Shown here piece after piece: positions 1-5,429 of a DNA stretch of 5,728 bases. Origin of the DNA: JACJYE01 sp964432875 (lineage in GTDB: Bacteria > Bacteroidota > Bacteroidia > Chitinophagales > Saprospiraceae); assembly GCA_964432875.1 (NCBI GenBank), contig CAYSPJ010000229.1:1-5728 (forward strand), in the 5' to 3' direction. The translations under genes were made by a program, and so were the position numbers. Within the stretch, counting starts at the first letter, position 1; each line of letters opens with the position of its first letter. Under the pieces are notes generated by a model. The model had not been told where the DNA came from. It did no database searches and worked only from the letters and a program-made list of their open reading frames with translations.

Positions 1-192
1 GCCCACTGCCACTGCCCACTGCCACTGCCCACTGCCACTGCCCACTGCCACTGCCAACTGCCACTGCCACTGCCACTGCCAACTGCCAACTGCCACTGCC
101 AACTGCCACTGCCACTGCCTTCCCGCTCTCGCTGCGCTCAGCGGGATGTCGCTTCGCTCCAACTGCCTACTGCCACTGCCTACTGTACTGCC
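1..192. repeat. ACTGCC-type short tandem repeat array
   Basis: The left edge is an array of 6-8 bp units: ACTGCC, ACTGCCC, AACTGCC and TACTGCC. Positions 1-52 are four perfect copies of a 13-bp composite unit, GCCCACTGCCACT (a 6-mer plus a 7-mer). From 53 to about 118 the units become irregular, mostly ACTGCC and AACTGCC. After an interruption at 119-160, a few more units (AACTGCC, TACTGCC, ACTGCC) run to 192. The array touches the window edge, so its full length is unknown. It has no convincing reading frame and no promoter was seen. Such arrays can change length by slippage; a function is not apparent. Confidence 0.9.
121..146. repeat. Interspersed hairpin repeat, copy 1
   Basis: TCCCGCTCTCGCTGCGCTC (121-139) recurs at 194-212 with a single change (G to A at the 13th base). 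In this copy TCCCGCT (121-127) pairs with AGCGGGA (140-146), giving a 7-bp stem around a 12-nt loop. It interrupts the ACTGCC array. It looks like a dispersed intergenic hairpin repeat and has no coding content. Confidence 0.6.
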
Positions 193-193
193 A

Positions 194-220
194 TCCCGCT
201 CTCGCTACGCTCGTCCGGGA
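194..220. repeat. Interspersed hairpin repeat, copy 2
   Basis: Second copy of the 19-bp sequence at 121-139, with one substitution. Here TCCCG (194-198) pairs with CGGGA (216-220), so the copy keeps a hairpin although its right-hand partner differs from that of copy 1. A different hairpin repeat follows directly at 221. Confidence 0.6.
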
Positions 221-233
221 CGCCCTCCGGGCG
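221..233. repeat. CGCCCTCCGGGCG dispersed hairpin, left copy
   Basis: CGCCC (221-225), TCC loop, GGGCG (229-233): a perfect 5-bp stem. The same 13 bases occur at 5400-5412 in the other intergenic region, both preceded by A, so this is a repeated element rather than a one-off palindrome. Confidence 0.65.
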
Positions 234-264
234 ACTGCCCACCGGCCACTGAGCTGAGCCGTGG

Positions 265-317
265 CAGCGTGCCCCGCACGCTGACATCCCGCTAAATGCG
301 GATGAGCATTTAGCGGG
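265..317 (-). terminator. sqr: Tandem hairpins downstream of sqr
   Basis: Two perfect hairpins lie just after the sqr stop codon as read on the minus strand. The nearer is CCCGCTAAATGC (288-299) with GCATTTAGCGGG (306-317), a 12-bp stem with a 6-nt loop, 20 bp beyond the gene. The second is CAGCGTGC (265-272) with GCACGCTG (276-283), an 8-bp stem with a 3-nt loop. Neither is followed by a T-tract on the minus strand, so they are not textbook intrinsic terminators. Their position and strength suggest transcription termination or 3'-end stabilisation. They could instead be more copies of the region's dispersed hairpins. Confidence 0.55.
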
Positions 318-337
318 GCCACTACCCACTCACCATC

Positions 338-1582
338 CTACGCCCTTCCCTTCAGCATCAAATTCCAGTACATAAAAGGCAAGCCGAATTTTTTAAGCAT
401 CCACATCGGCCAGTTTTCCTTGCCCGTATCGATGACGGCGCTGATGATGGGGTCGCTATCGCGTACGTTTTCGTATTTGAACTCAGCCAGCAGCATTTTG
501 CCGTAGTCTGTCACGATAGGGCAGGAGGAGTAGCCTTTGTAGCCATCTGACATCTCCTGTTCCCCGGCGATCAAGCGCAGGATATTCTCCACGACAACCG
601 GGGCTTGTTTGCGGATAGCCGCACCAGTCTTGGCGGTGGGGAGGGCAGCGGAGTCCCCCAATCCAAACACATTGGGATAGCGGTTGTGCTGGAGGCTGTT
701 GATACTGACATCGAGCCAGCCGTCGGCATTAGCCAGAGGCGACTGCCGGACGAAATCGGGGGCCGATTGCGGCGGTGCCAAGTGCATCATGGCAAAGGGG
801 ATGCCGACTTCGGTTTCCGAAACCTGGATTTTACCTAGTTCTTTGGGATTGTAGAACAGCTTTTCCGGCTGGGTCTCCTTTAGTTTGAAATAGGCGATCT
901 GCTTATCGGCATCAATGCGGATGGGGGCATGAAAGTAGTTCAAGAAGATATCCTTGCGGTCGACCACCTCCATGAGACGTGCTTTGAAAGGCTCAACGCC
1001 AAAAATCACGCTGCCTGGAGTGGCAAAAACGACTTTAGCCTTGTCGCGGGTGCCTTGCTTGCGCAGGTAGTCTTCGGTGAGGTACATAATCTTCATCGGT
1101 GCGCCCCCACAGCGGATGGGCGTATCTGCTTGGGTGAAGAGCGCGGTGCCGCCTTTGAACGAACGCAGCATCTTCCAGTAGGCCTCTGGATCGGTATAAA
1201 CGCTGCCGACGATGCCTTTTTCCATGCCTTCCTTCATGCCGGGCATGGCGTCGATATTCATTTTGATGCCGGGGGCGGCTATCAGGTATTCGTATTCCAG
1301 GCGGCCTCCGCCCTTGAGCACTAGCGTATTTTGGTCTGGCAGGGCTTCCGCCACCGCATCTTTGATCCACTTGACGCCTTTGGGCATCACGCTGGCCATG
1401 CTGCGTTCGGTATCTTTGAAGTTGTAGGTGCCTGCACCTACCAGCGTCCAAGCTGCCTGGTAATAGTGCTTTTCGGCAGGATCGATAATGGCGATATCTA
1501 GTTTGTTGTTTTCCCTCAACAATTGTGCGGCGACTGTGATGCCGGCGGTTCCTGCTCCTATAATTGCGATTTGGTGTTTCAT
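338..1582 (-). CDS. sqr: Type II sulfide:quinone oxidoreductase (FAD flavoprotein)
   Basis: Oxidises sulfide to a persulfide or polysulfide and passes two electrons through FAD to membrane quinone, for sulfide detoxification or respiration. The 414-aa protein opens with the Rossmann FAD motif GAGTAG (residues 9-14). It has the SQR-typical HYYQAAWTLVG segment (39-49), RCGGAPMKIMYLTEDYLRK (157-175) and a second FAD motif VFGLGDSAALPTAKTGAA (305-322). Cys158 and Cys354 (in YSSCPIVTDYGK) are the only cysteines and fit the two redox-active cysteines of type II (mitochondrial SQOR-like) enzymes; type I enzymes have a third. The C-terminus (WPMWMLKKFGLPFMYWNLML, 391-410) is hydrophobic and aromatic, as expected for peripheral membrane attachment. 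The ATG start sits directly before the FAD motif, so it is secure. No persulfide dioxygenase or rhodanese is in view. Family assignment is strong; substrate is inferred from the family. Confidence 0.93.
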   Translation of the reverse strand: MKHQIAIIGAGTAGITVAAQLLRENNKLDIAIIDPAEKHYYQAAWTLVGAGTYNFKDTERSMASVMPKGVKWIKDAVAEALPDQNTLVLKGGGRLEYEYLIAAPGIKMNIDAMPGMKEGMEKGIVGSVYTDPEAYWKMLRSFKGGTALFTQADTPIRCGGAPMKIMYLTEDYLRKQGTRDKAKVVFATPGSVIFGVEPFKARLMEVVDRKDIFLNYFHAPIRIDADKQIAYFKLKETQPEKLFYNPKELGKIQVSETEVGIPFAMMHLAPPQSAPDFVRQSPLANADGWLDVSINSLQHNRYPNVFGLGDSAALPTAKTGAAIRKQAPVVVENILRLIAGEQEMSDGYKGYSSCPIVTDYGKMLLAEFKYENVRDSDPIISAVIDTGKENWPMWMLKKFGLPFMYWNLMLKGRA

Positions 1583-1673
1583 ACAGCCTGGTTTTTAACC
1601 GATTAAGAAATAAATCACGTAAAAATGAGGCTTTTAAAACCAGCGTTTGGTGATGAAAGTCACAGGGCTGTAT
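1581..1673 (-). promoter_or_regulatory. sqr: Inverted repeat in the sqr leader that could mask the start codon
   Basis: In plus-strand terms, ATACAGCC (1581-1588), which includes the first two bases of the start codon, is complementary to GGCTGTAT (1666-1673). The adjoining CTGGTTTT (1588-1595) is complementary to AAAACCAG (1636-1643). The two right-hand arms are separated by the segment holding the GTGAT/GTCAC dyad. In a transcript starting upstream of 1673 the region just before AUG could pair with the far leader. A small palindrome, GGTT-TTT-AACC (1590-1600), lies inside. The complementarity is visible; a regulatory role is inference, and no transcription start can be placed. Confidence 0.3.
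1650..1663. promoter_or_regulatory. Crp/Fnr-like dyad upstream of sqr
   Basis: GTGAT-GAAA-GTCAC has GTGA/TCAC arms separated by six bases, the spacing of Crp/Fnr-superfamily operators (TGTGA-N6-TCACA or TTGAT-N4-ATCAA). Its centre is about 74 bp upstream of the sqr ATG, in a gap that serves only sqr because the next gene upstream ends at 1735. An activator site here could tie sqr to redox state, nitric oxide or sulfur status. The regulator is not encoded in the window, and one short dyad could arise by chance. Confidence 0.4.
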
Positions 1674-1734
1674 TTTTTTTCTGGTATGTTTCTAAACCTC
1701 AACCTTTTAGCCATTTCATCGGGAGGAAGCTAAA

Positions 1735-2445
1735 TCAATCCAGATAATACCTCAGCAGCAAACCAAAATAGTCGCCAATATGCGGCAATCGGAAGAAATT
1801 ATCCTGCCCGTCAAACTTAGCCCTGAATGTCGTGTCGTATAGCGGGAAAGGCGTGATAGAATAGCTGAGGCCCAAAAAGAAGCCGCCCTTGTCCTGGCGG
1901 AATTCCACTCCAGCCAGGGTGAGGCTAGCCGGCACGATGGAGGAGCGGCGGCGGGAAAGCACTTCCAGGTCGGGGGTGAAGACGCTGAGGTTGGTAGGGG
2001 TAGATTGCAGGCTCAGGCCGGTACCCACGCTGAGCAGCATCCGGTCGCTCAGGCGCTGGTAGTAGGCCAGCACTAGCGGGATATCATAAACGGTGGTGCG
2101 CAACTGGAGTTCGAGTCGCTCTTCCGCCCTTACCGCCGTACAATTGTAATTGCGCAGCAGCAGCATGATGCCGCCATGCAGTTGGAATTTGCTGTTGAGC
2201 CGGAAGGTGGCCATGCCCCCAAATTGGAACCCCAGATTAGGGCTGATGGTGTAGACGATACCCTCTTCTGAAACGCCTTCATTGGCGCGTACCCGAAACA
2301 GGGTGCTGGGGAAAATAGGCCCGGCCTGCAAACCAAAGTTTACAATCGGGTCTTTAAGTGGTGTTGGCGACTGGGCGCCAGAGGTCGGCAGGAGCGCGAA
2401 AAAACAAATAGCCAGTAGTGTAGCAGGGTAAAAAATGGTTCTCAT
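1735..2445 (-). CDS. Outer-membrane beta-barrel protein, PorT/OMP_b-brl_2-like
   Basis: A 236-aa exported protein of unknown function. I start at the ATG at 2445 (MRTIFYPATLL) rather than the in-frame ATG at 2463. The -7-like box at 2470-2477 would put the transcript start close to 2463, and the A-rich AACCAATAAAGCA precedes 2445. Residues 1-24 form a signal peptide (basic start, hydrophobic core, SGA before QS). The LAIC in the core is not a proper lipobox because the residue before Cys is Ile. The mature part alternates polar and hydrophobic residues in Gly/aromatic-rich strands: VNFGLQAGPIFPS near the start, LGFQFGGMATFRL, TVYDIPLVLAYYQRL, LLSVGTGLSLQ, GGFFLGLSYSI, and terminal YFGLLLRYYLD. 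The IPLVLAYY segment resembles the 'leIPllaky' core of the PF13568 barrel family. It is on the same strand as sqr, but the 152-bp gap with its own dyad argues against a single operon. Confidence 0.75.
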   Translation of the reverse strand: MRTIFYPATLLAICFFALLPTSGAQSPTPLKDPIVNFGLQAGPIFPSTLFRVRANEGVSEEGIVYTISPNLGFQFGGMATFRLNSKFQLHGGIMLLLRNYNCTAVRAEERLELQLRTTVYDIPLVLAYYQRLSDRMLLSVGTGLSLQSTPTNLSVFTPDLEVLSRRRSSIVPASLTLAGVEFRQDKGGFFLGLSYSITPFPLYDTTFRAKFDGQDNFFRLPHIGDYFGLLLRYYLD

Positions 2446-2469
2446 TGCTTTATTGGTTAACATTTGGCG

Positions 2470-2505
2470 CGAAAGTAAGCATAGCTTATTTCCCTTCCGA
2501 CTAAA
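2470..2505 (-). promoter_or_regulatory. Candidate Bacteroidota promoter for the minus-strand barrel gene
   Basis: On the minus strand TACTTTCG (2477-2470) matches TAnnTTTG in 5 of 6 defined positions. TTTAG (2505-2501), a poor -33 match, lies 23 bp upstream. The -7 box ends 24 nt before the ATG at 2445, the same distance seen for the divergent gene, which supports the revised start. The weak -33 half keeps confidence modest. Confidence 0.4.
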
Positions 2506-2576
2506 AAACGGAAAATTAAGCCTTTTCGCACTAGGCAGGGCGGTTTTAAAAAATAATCAGCCAAAATAGTTAAAAC

Positions 2577-2610
2577 TTGAATAAGTAGCCAACATGGCCT
2601 TGTATCTTAG
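2577..2610 (+). promoter_or_regulatory. Candidate Bacteroidota promoter for the plus-strand barrel operon
   Basis: TTG (2577-2579), then 23 bp, then TATCTTAG (2603-2610), matching TAnnTTTG in 5 of 6 defined positions and within the 17-23 bp spacing known for Flavobacterium-type promoters. The box ends 24 nt before the ATG at 2635, implying a leader of roughly 20 nt without a Shine-Dalgarno sequence, as is common in this phylum. Confidence 0.5.
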
Positions 2611-2634
2611 CGTCCTTGTCTAAAACCGCAACTG

Positions 2635-3282
2635 ATGCGCGCACTTTTTACCCTATTAATCTTGTGTACTACCGCTATTGCCCAAGGCCAGGCACCCTCG
2701 CTCTGGCTGAGCGAAGCGCCCGCCCGGGAGCTGGGCTTGAACATCACTGGTACCCTGGCAGGCTTCTTTAATAGCGGCGGGCAACTGCTCCCTGCCGACC
2801 CCTATCTCTTCAGCCTGAAATTCAGCGAGGGGCAGCAAGCGCTGCGCCTGGGCATCGGCGGCCGCCTGCTGCGCCGTACCGAGTTCCTCGCTATTGGCGA
2901 TCGGACAACGGCCGAGCAGGAACTGTATTTTCGAGCCGGCTACGAGTGGCGGCGGGAGCTCGGCGAGCGTTTTACGCTGTTTTGGGCTTTAGATGCCGCT
3001 GCCCGTTACCTGGATGAATCGGTGCGCTTCTCCAGCTTCCCCAACGACATCCTGGTCAGCTCCAGCGAGCTGGGCCTGGGCGGTGGGCCCGCTCTGGGGA
3101 TTATGTTCCACCTCAACTCCCGGGTGAGTTTCTCGACGGAATCCTTCCTCTATGCCTACTACCTCTCCGGCCGCAAGGAAGACCCTTCGGCCGATCCCGC
3201 TAAACCGACGATCACCAGGCTCAGAGGTTTGCAAATAGCCCCGGTGATGCCGAGCTCCTTATACGCCATCTTGAAATTCTAA
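2635..3282 (+). CDS. Secreted beta-barrel-like protein, first of a tandem pair
   Basis: A 215-aa protein I cannot assign to a named family. MRALFTLLILCTTAIA is a clear signal peptide, with likely cleavage before QGQAPS. The rest has strand-like segments of alternating polar and hydrophobic residues: PYLFSLKF, ALRLGIGGRLL, ELYFRAGYEWRR, RFTLFWALDAAARY, GGGPALGIMFHL, RVSFSTESFLYAYY. It ends in SLYAILKF; the terminal Phe is the usual recognition signal of outer-membrane barrels for the BAM machinery. At this length an 8-10 strand barrel is plausible. The ATG follows a candidate promoter, and the stop is 3 bp before the next start, so the two genes are almost certainly cotranscribed and perhaps translationally coupled. 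It resembles its downstream neighbour along its length. A transport, adhesion or structural role cannot be chosen from sequence. Confidence 0.72.
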   Translation: MRALFTLLILCTTAIAQGQAPSLWLSEAPARELGLNITGTLAGFFNSGGQLLPADPYLFSLKFSEGQQALRLGIGGRLLRRTEFLAIGDRTTAEQELYFRAGYEWRRELGERFTLFWALDAAARYLDESVRFSSFPNDILVSSSELGLGGGPALGIMFHLNSRVSFSTESFLYAYYLSGRKEDPSADPAKPTITRLRGLQIAPVMPSSLYAILKF

Positions 3283-3285
3283 ACC

Positions 3286-3870
3286 ATGGCCAGACTTTAC
3301 CTTTTGTTGCTGCTCTTATCTTTGGCATCTGCCCTGCCTGCTCAAGAGCACCTATTCCAGCAGCCTGAGGGCCGCTTCCATGCCGTAGGCATGAATGCGA
3401 CGCCGCTCTTGGTGCAGTTTATACCTTTCAACCGCAGCAACCCCAAAGTGCTGGGGCCCTATTTTATTACCTATCGGGCACAAAAGCTAAATGGCCGCGC
3501 CTTCCGCTTGGCCTTAGGCTGGGATGTGAATGCCAACGGGTTTTTAGGTGACGAGAGCAATAACCATTTTAATTTCCGCATCGGCACCGAGCGCCGTCGG
3601 CCTATCCATGAGCGTTGGTCCTACTCCATGGGCTGGGATGTGGGCCTCTCCGGCGGCGATTTCAACCTGCCAGGAGAGAAAGACGGTGATTCGGGCTTCT
3701 TGGGCTTGGGGCCGACCTGGGGTTTTGAGTTCTTCATCACTCCCGTAGTCAGCCTGTCCACCGAGGTGTCTCTTTGGCTTGGATTAGGCTTGGACGATGG
3801 TGAAGCCCGGCTGCAGGTAGTGCCGCCAGTGGCTTTGTATCTGAACGTGTGGCGGAAGAGGAAAAGGTAG
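3286..3870 (+). CDS. Secreted beta-barrel-like protein, second of a tandem pair
   Basis: A 194-aa exported protein of unknown function. The signal peptide is leucine-rich (MARLYLLLLLLSLASALPA) with likely cleavage before QEH. It matches the preceding protein in block order: VGMNATPLLVQF with LGLNITGTLAGF; PYFITYRA with PYLFSLKF; FRLALGWD with LRLGIGGR; FNFRIGTERRRPIHERW with LYFRAGYEWRRELGERF; GLGPTWGFEFF-VSLSTE with GLGGGPALGIMFH-VSFSTE. This points to an old tandem duplication. The C-terminus differs: after a last strand (VALYLNVW) it ends in RKRKR, with no terminal aromatic residue, which is unusual for a BAM substrate. Short distance to the gene before (3 bp) suggests one operon. The ATG at 3286 gives a full signal peptide, so the start is well supported. 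Confidence 0.7.
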   Translation: MARLYLLLLLLSLASALPAQEHLFQQPEGRFHAVGMNATPLLVQFIPFNRSNPKVLGPYFITYRAQKLNGRAFRLALGWDVNANGFLGDESNNHFNFRIGTERRRPIHERWSYSMGWDVGLSGGDFNLPGEKDGDSGFLGLGPTWGFEFFITPVVSLSTEVSLWLGLGLDDGEARLQVVPPVALYLNVWRKRKR

Positions 3871-3950
3871 GGGCAAAAACGAGTTATTTTGAACCCGCGA
3901 TGATCCCTGACGCGGCAAGGCTAATATCTAAACACTAAATAAAATTGATT

Positions 3951-5126
3951 ATGAAAAGAACAACGAGCATTTTGCGCTGGCCCTTGCTGGCCTTGGCAGG
4001 GCTGGCCGTTGCCTGCAGCCTGCAGCCGGATTCTCCCGAGGAGATAGTGGCGCCAGTATTGCCGGATACGCCCTATGAATATGCCATTACCAACTTGCCC
4101 AGTACGATTTCCGGTGGGATGGTGAATGGCGGGGCAGTGATCAACCACAACGGCTTCATCGAGCCAAATGGCGGGGCTGGCAATACTTTTGAGTTGAGCA
4201 ATATCACCGATGCGGGTGCCACCTTGGGGCGGGTACTGTTCTACGATCGGCAGCTTTCCGTCAACAACACCGTTTCTTGTGGCACCTGCCACAAGCAGGA
4301 ATTCGCTTTTGCCGATGGCAAAAAGGGTAGCGAAGGCTTTGGCGGCAAAACTACGCCCCGCAATACGATGGCCATCGTCAACGTGGCGATGAACAACAAC
4401 CTTTTTTGGGATTCGCGCCTATCCTCTCTGCGCGTCATGGTTGCTGAGCCCGTGCAAAACCACGTGGAGATGGGCATGGAATCGATGCAAGCCCTGGCCC
4501 AAAAATTGGCCAAGTCTGATTTTTATGCCCCGCTCTTCGAGGCGGCTTTTGGCTCCCCTCAGGTTGATGAGCAGCGCATCTCTTCGGCCTTGACGCAGTT
4601 CCTCAGCTCCATGGTCACCGCCAAGAGCAAGTTCGATTATGGTATGGACAATCAATTTGCGCAGTTTTCGGACCTGGAGAAAGCCGGTCAGGCGCTCTTC
4701 TTCAGCGAGCGCACCCAGTGCTCCTCCTGCCATAGCGGCCCCAACTTCAGCGCCCCTGATCTGCCGGGCGACCCCTACGGTTCTCCGACGGTGCGCGGCA
4801 CGGCCAATATCGGGCTGGATATCAACTATCGCGACAACGGCAAGGGCGATGGGCAGTTTAAAATCCCCAGCTTGCGCAATATCGCCCTTACCGCGCCTTA
4901 TATGCACGACGGCCGCTTCAATACCCTGGAAGAAGTGGTGGAGCATTACAATAGCGGCGTCCAGCCCCACCGCAAGCTCGACTCCAAATTCATCGGCTCC
5001 GATGGCAACCCCAAGCGCTTGGGCTTGGATATCATGGAGAAACAGGCCTTGGTGGCTTTCTTGAAAACCCTCACCGATGAAAGCCTGGTGCAGGACGTGC
5101 GCTTCTCAGATCCGTTTCAGCGCTGA
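3951..5126 (+). CDS. Dihaem cytochrome c peroxidase, lipoprotein form
   Basis: Member of the bacterial dihaem cytochrome c peroxidase/MauG superfamily, expected to reduce hydrogen peroxide to water in the periplasm using electrons from a cytochrome or similar donor. I start at ATG 3951 (MKRTTSILRW); the frame opens 6 bp earlier only through a TTG. The 391-aa protein has a lipoprotein signal with lipobox LAVAC (Cys22), so it is probably membrane-anchored. Haem motifs are CGTCH (110-114) and CSSCH (257-261). FWDSR (152-156) and VEMG with Glu173 follow haem 1, and PSLRNIALTAPYMHDGRF (306-323) supplies Met318, the usual second-haem ligand. No histidine lies between 115 and 170, where classical enzymes have a distal His for haem 1. 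Upstream is an 80-bp gap with a weak CCGCG/CGCGG dyad (3895-3915) and no clear promoter, so readthrough from the barrel genes is possible. Confidence 0.9.
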   Translation: MKRTTSILRWPLLALAGLAVACSLQPDSPEEIVAPVLPDTPYEYAITNLPSTISGGMVNGGAVINHNGFIEPNGGAGNTFELSNITDAGATLGRVLFYDRQLSVNNTVSCGTCHKQEFAFADGKKGSEGFGGKTTPRNTMAIVNVAMNNNLFWDSRLSSLRVMVAEPVQNHVEMGMESMQALAQKLAKSDFYAPLFEAAFGSPQVDEQRISSALTQFLSSMVTAKSKFDYGMDNQFAQFSDLEKAGQALFFSERTQCSSCHSGPNFSAPDLPGDPYGSPTVRGTANIGLDINYRDNGKGDGQFKIPSLRNIALTAPYMHDGRFNTLEEVVEHYNSGVQPHRKLDSKFIGSDGNPKRLGLDIMEKQALVAFLKTLTDESLVQDVRFSDPFQR

Positions 5127-5134
5127 CCATAGCA

Positions 5135-5205
5135 GGGGCCACAAAGGCACCAAAGCAGCGCGAGGATAGATGCTTGGCTTCGTGCTCTGGTGCCTTTGTG
5201 GCCCC
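5135..5205 (+). terminator. 18-bp perfect inverted repeat after the peroxidase gene
   Basis: GGGGCCACAAAGGCACCA (5135-5152) is the exact reverse complement of TGGTGCCTTTGTGGCCCC (5188-5205). The 35-nt loop adds AGCA/TGCT pairing (5154-5157 with 5183-5186). It begins 8 bp after the peroxidase stop codon, so it may end or protect the transcript, although no T-tract follows. The arms also resemble the CACAAAGG-CAC(A)AAG type of dispersed intergenic repeat in environmental bacterial genomes, so it may be two inverted copies of such an element used as a terminator. Confidence 0.6.
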
Positions 5206-5230
5206 GTGTTGCAGCCCGCTGTGTGCCACT

Positions 5231-5269
5231 TTTACATTTTACATTTCGCGGTTTTGCATTTTGCGGTTT
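5231..5269. repeat. AT-rich imperfect short repeats
   Basis: TTTACATTTTACATTT (5231-5246) is two copies of a TTTACAT-like unit, followed by GCGGTTTTGCATTTTGCGGTTT (5249-5270 region), where TTTTGC and GCGGTTT recur. The base composition contrasts with the GC-rich DNA on both sides. No promoter consensus was recognised in it. Confidence 0.45.
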
Positions 5270-5287
5270 ATACTGCGAGAACCAATC

Positions 5288-5315
5288 GCCCCTGCGCTAT
5301 GCGGGGCAGGCCCCG
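5288..5315. other. GCCCC/GGGGC/GCCCC alternative hairpins
   Basis: GCCCC (5288-5292), GGGGC (5303-5307) and GCCCC (5310-5314) allow two mutually exclusive pairings: an outer hairpin with a 10-nt loop, or a tight CGGGGC-AG-GCCCCG hairpin at 5302-5315. No gene follows within reach, so an attenuator is unlikely; it is probably another piece of the repeat mosaic. Confidence 0.3.
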
Positions 5316-5399
5316 TGAAAGAAAGGCCTCAACTTCATGCTCCTGAAGCCAAGCCTCGGTTTTGGCGTCCATGCGCTGCTCAATGGAGTGGGCTTGTTA

Positions 5400-5412
5400 C
5401 GCCCTCCGGGCG
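5400..5412. repeat. CGCCCTCCGGGCG dispersed hairpin, right copy
   Basis: Identical to 221-233: CGCCC stem, TCC loop, GGGCG stem, again preceded by A. The flanks beyond this core differ (GGGACGCC at the left copy, GTTACGCC here), so the shared unit is short. Confidence 0.6.
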
Positions 5413-5429
5413 CGCCAAGAGGTTGTTGC

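Noticed and set aside
1..192. CRISPR array
   Set aside because: The units are 6-8 bp and contiguous, with no unique spacers of 30 bp or so.
605..1451. Open frames on both strands overlapping sqr (605-838, 929-1324, 1212-1427, and minus 1035-1451)
   Set aside because: All are shadows of the clearly conserved sqr frame with arginine- or histidine-rich, low-information translations.
2386..2388. Lipobox in the minus-strand barrel (LAIC in the signal peptide)
   Set aside because: The residue before Cys is Ile, which does not fit a lipobox, and a normal SGA cleavage site follows.
2446..2463. Starting the minus-strand barrel at the ATG at 2463
   Set aside because: The -7-like box at 2470-2477 would place the transcript start at about this ATG, and the shorter form begins directly with a normal signal peptide.
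3895..3915. CCGCG / CGCGG dyad before the peroxidase as terminator or operator
   Set aside because: Five-bp arms around an 11-nt loop with no T-tract are too weak to annotate separately.
3945..3950. Extending the peroxidase start upstream to a TTG at 3945
   Set aside because: It adds only two residues, uses a rare start codon, and an ATG follows immediately at 3951 with a good lipoprotein signal.
4210..5064. Open frames overlapping the peroxidase (plus 4210-4392 and 4639-5064; minus 4241-4513, 4419-4970)
   Set aside because: They lie inside a gene whose frame carries two haem motifs and a conserved C-terminal domain; the shadows have no domain of their own.
338..5126. A joint sulfide-peroxide redox operon
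   Set aside because: sqr and the peroxidase are on opposite strands, separated by divergent barrel genes, with no shared regulatory motif.
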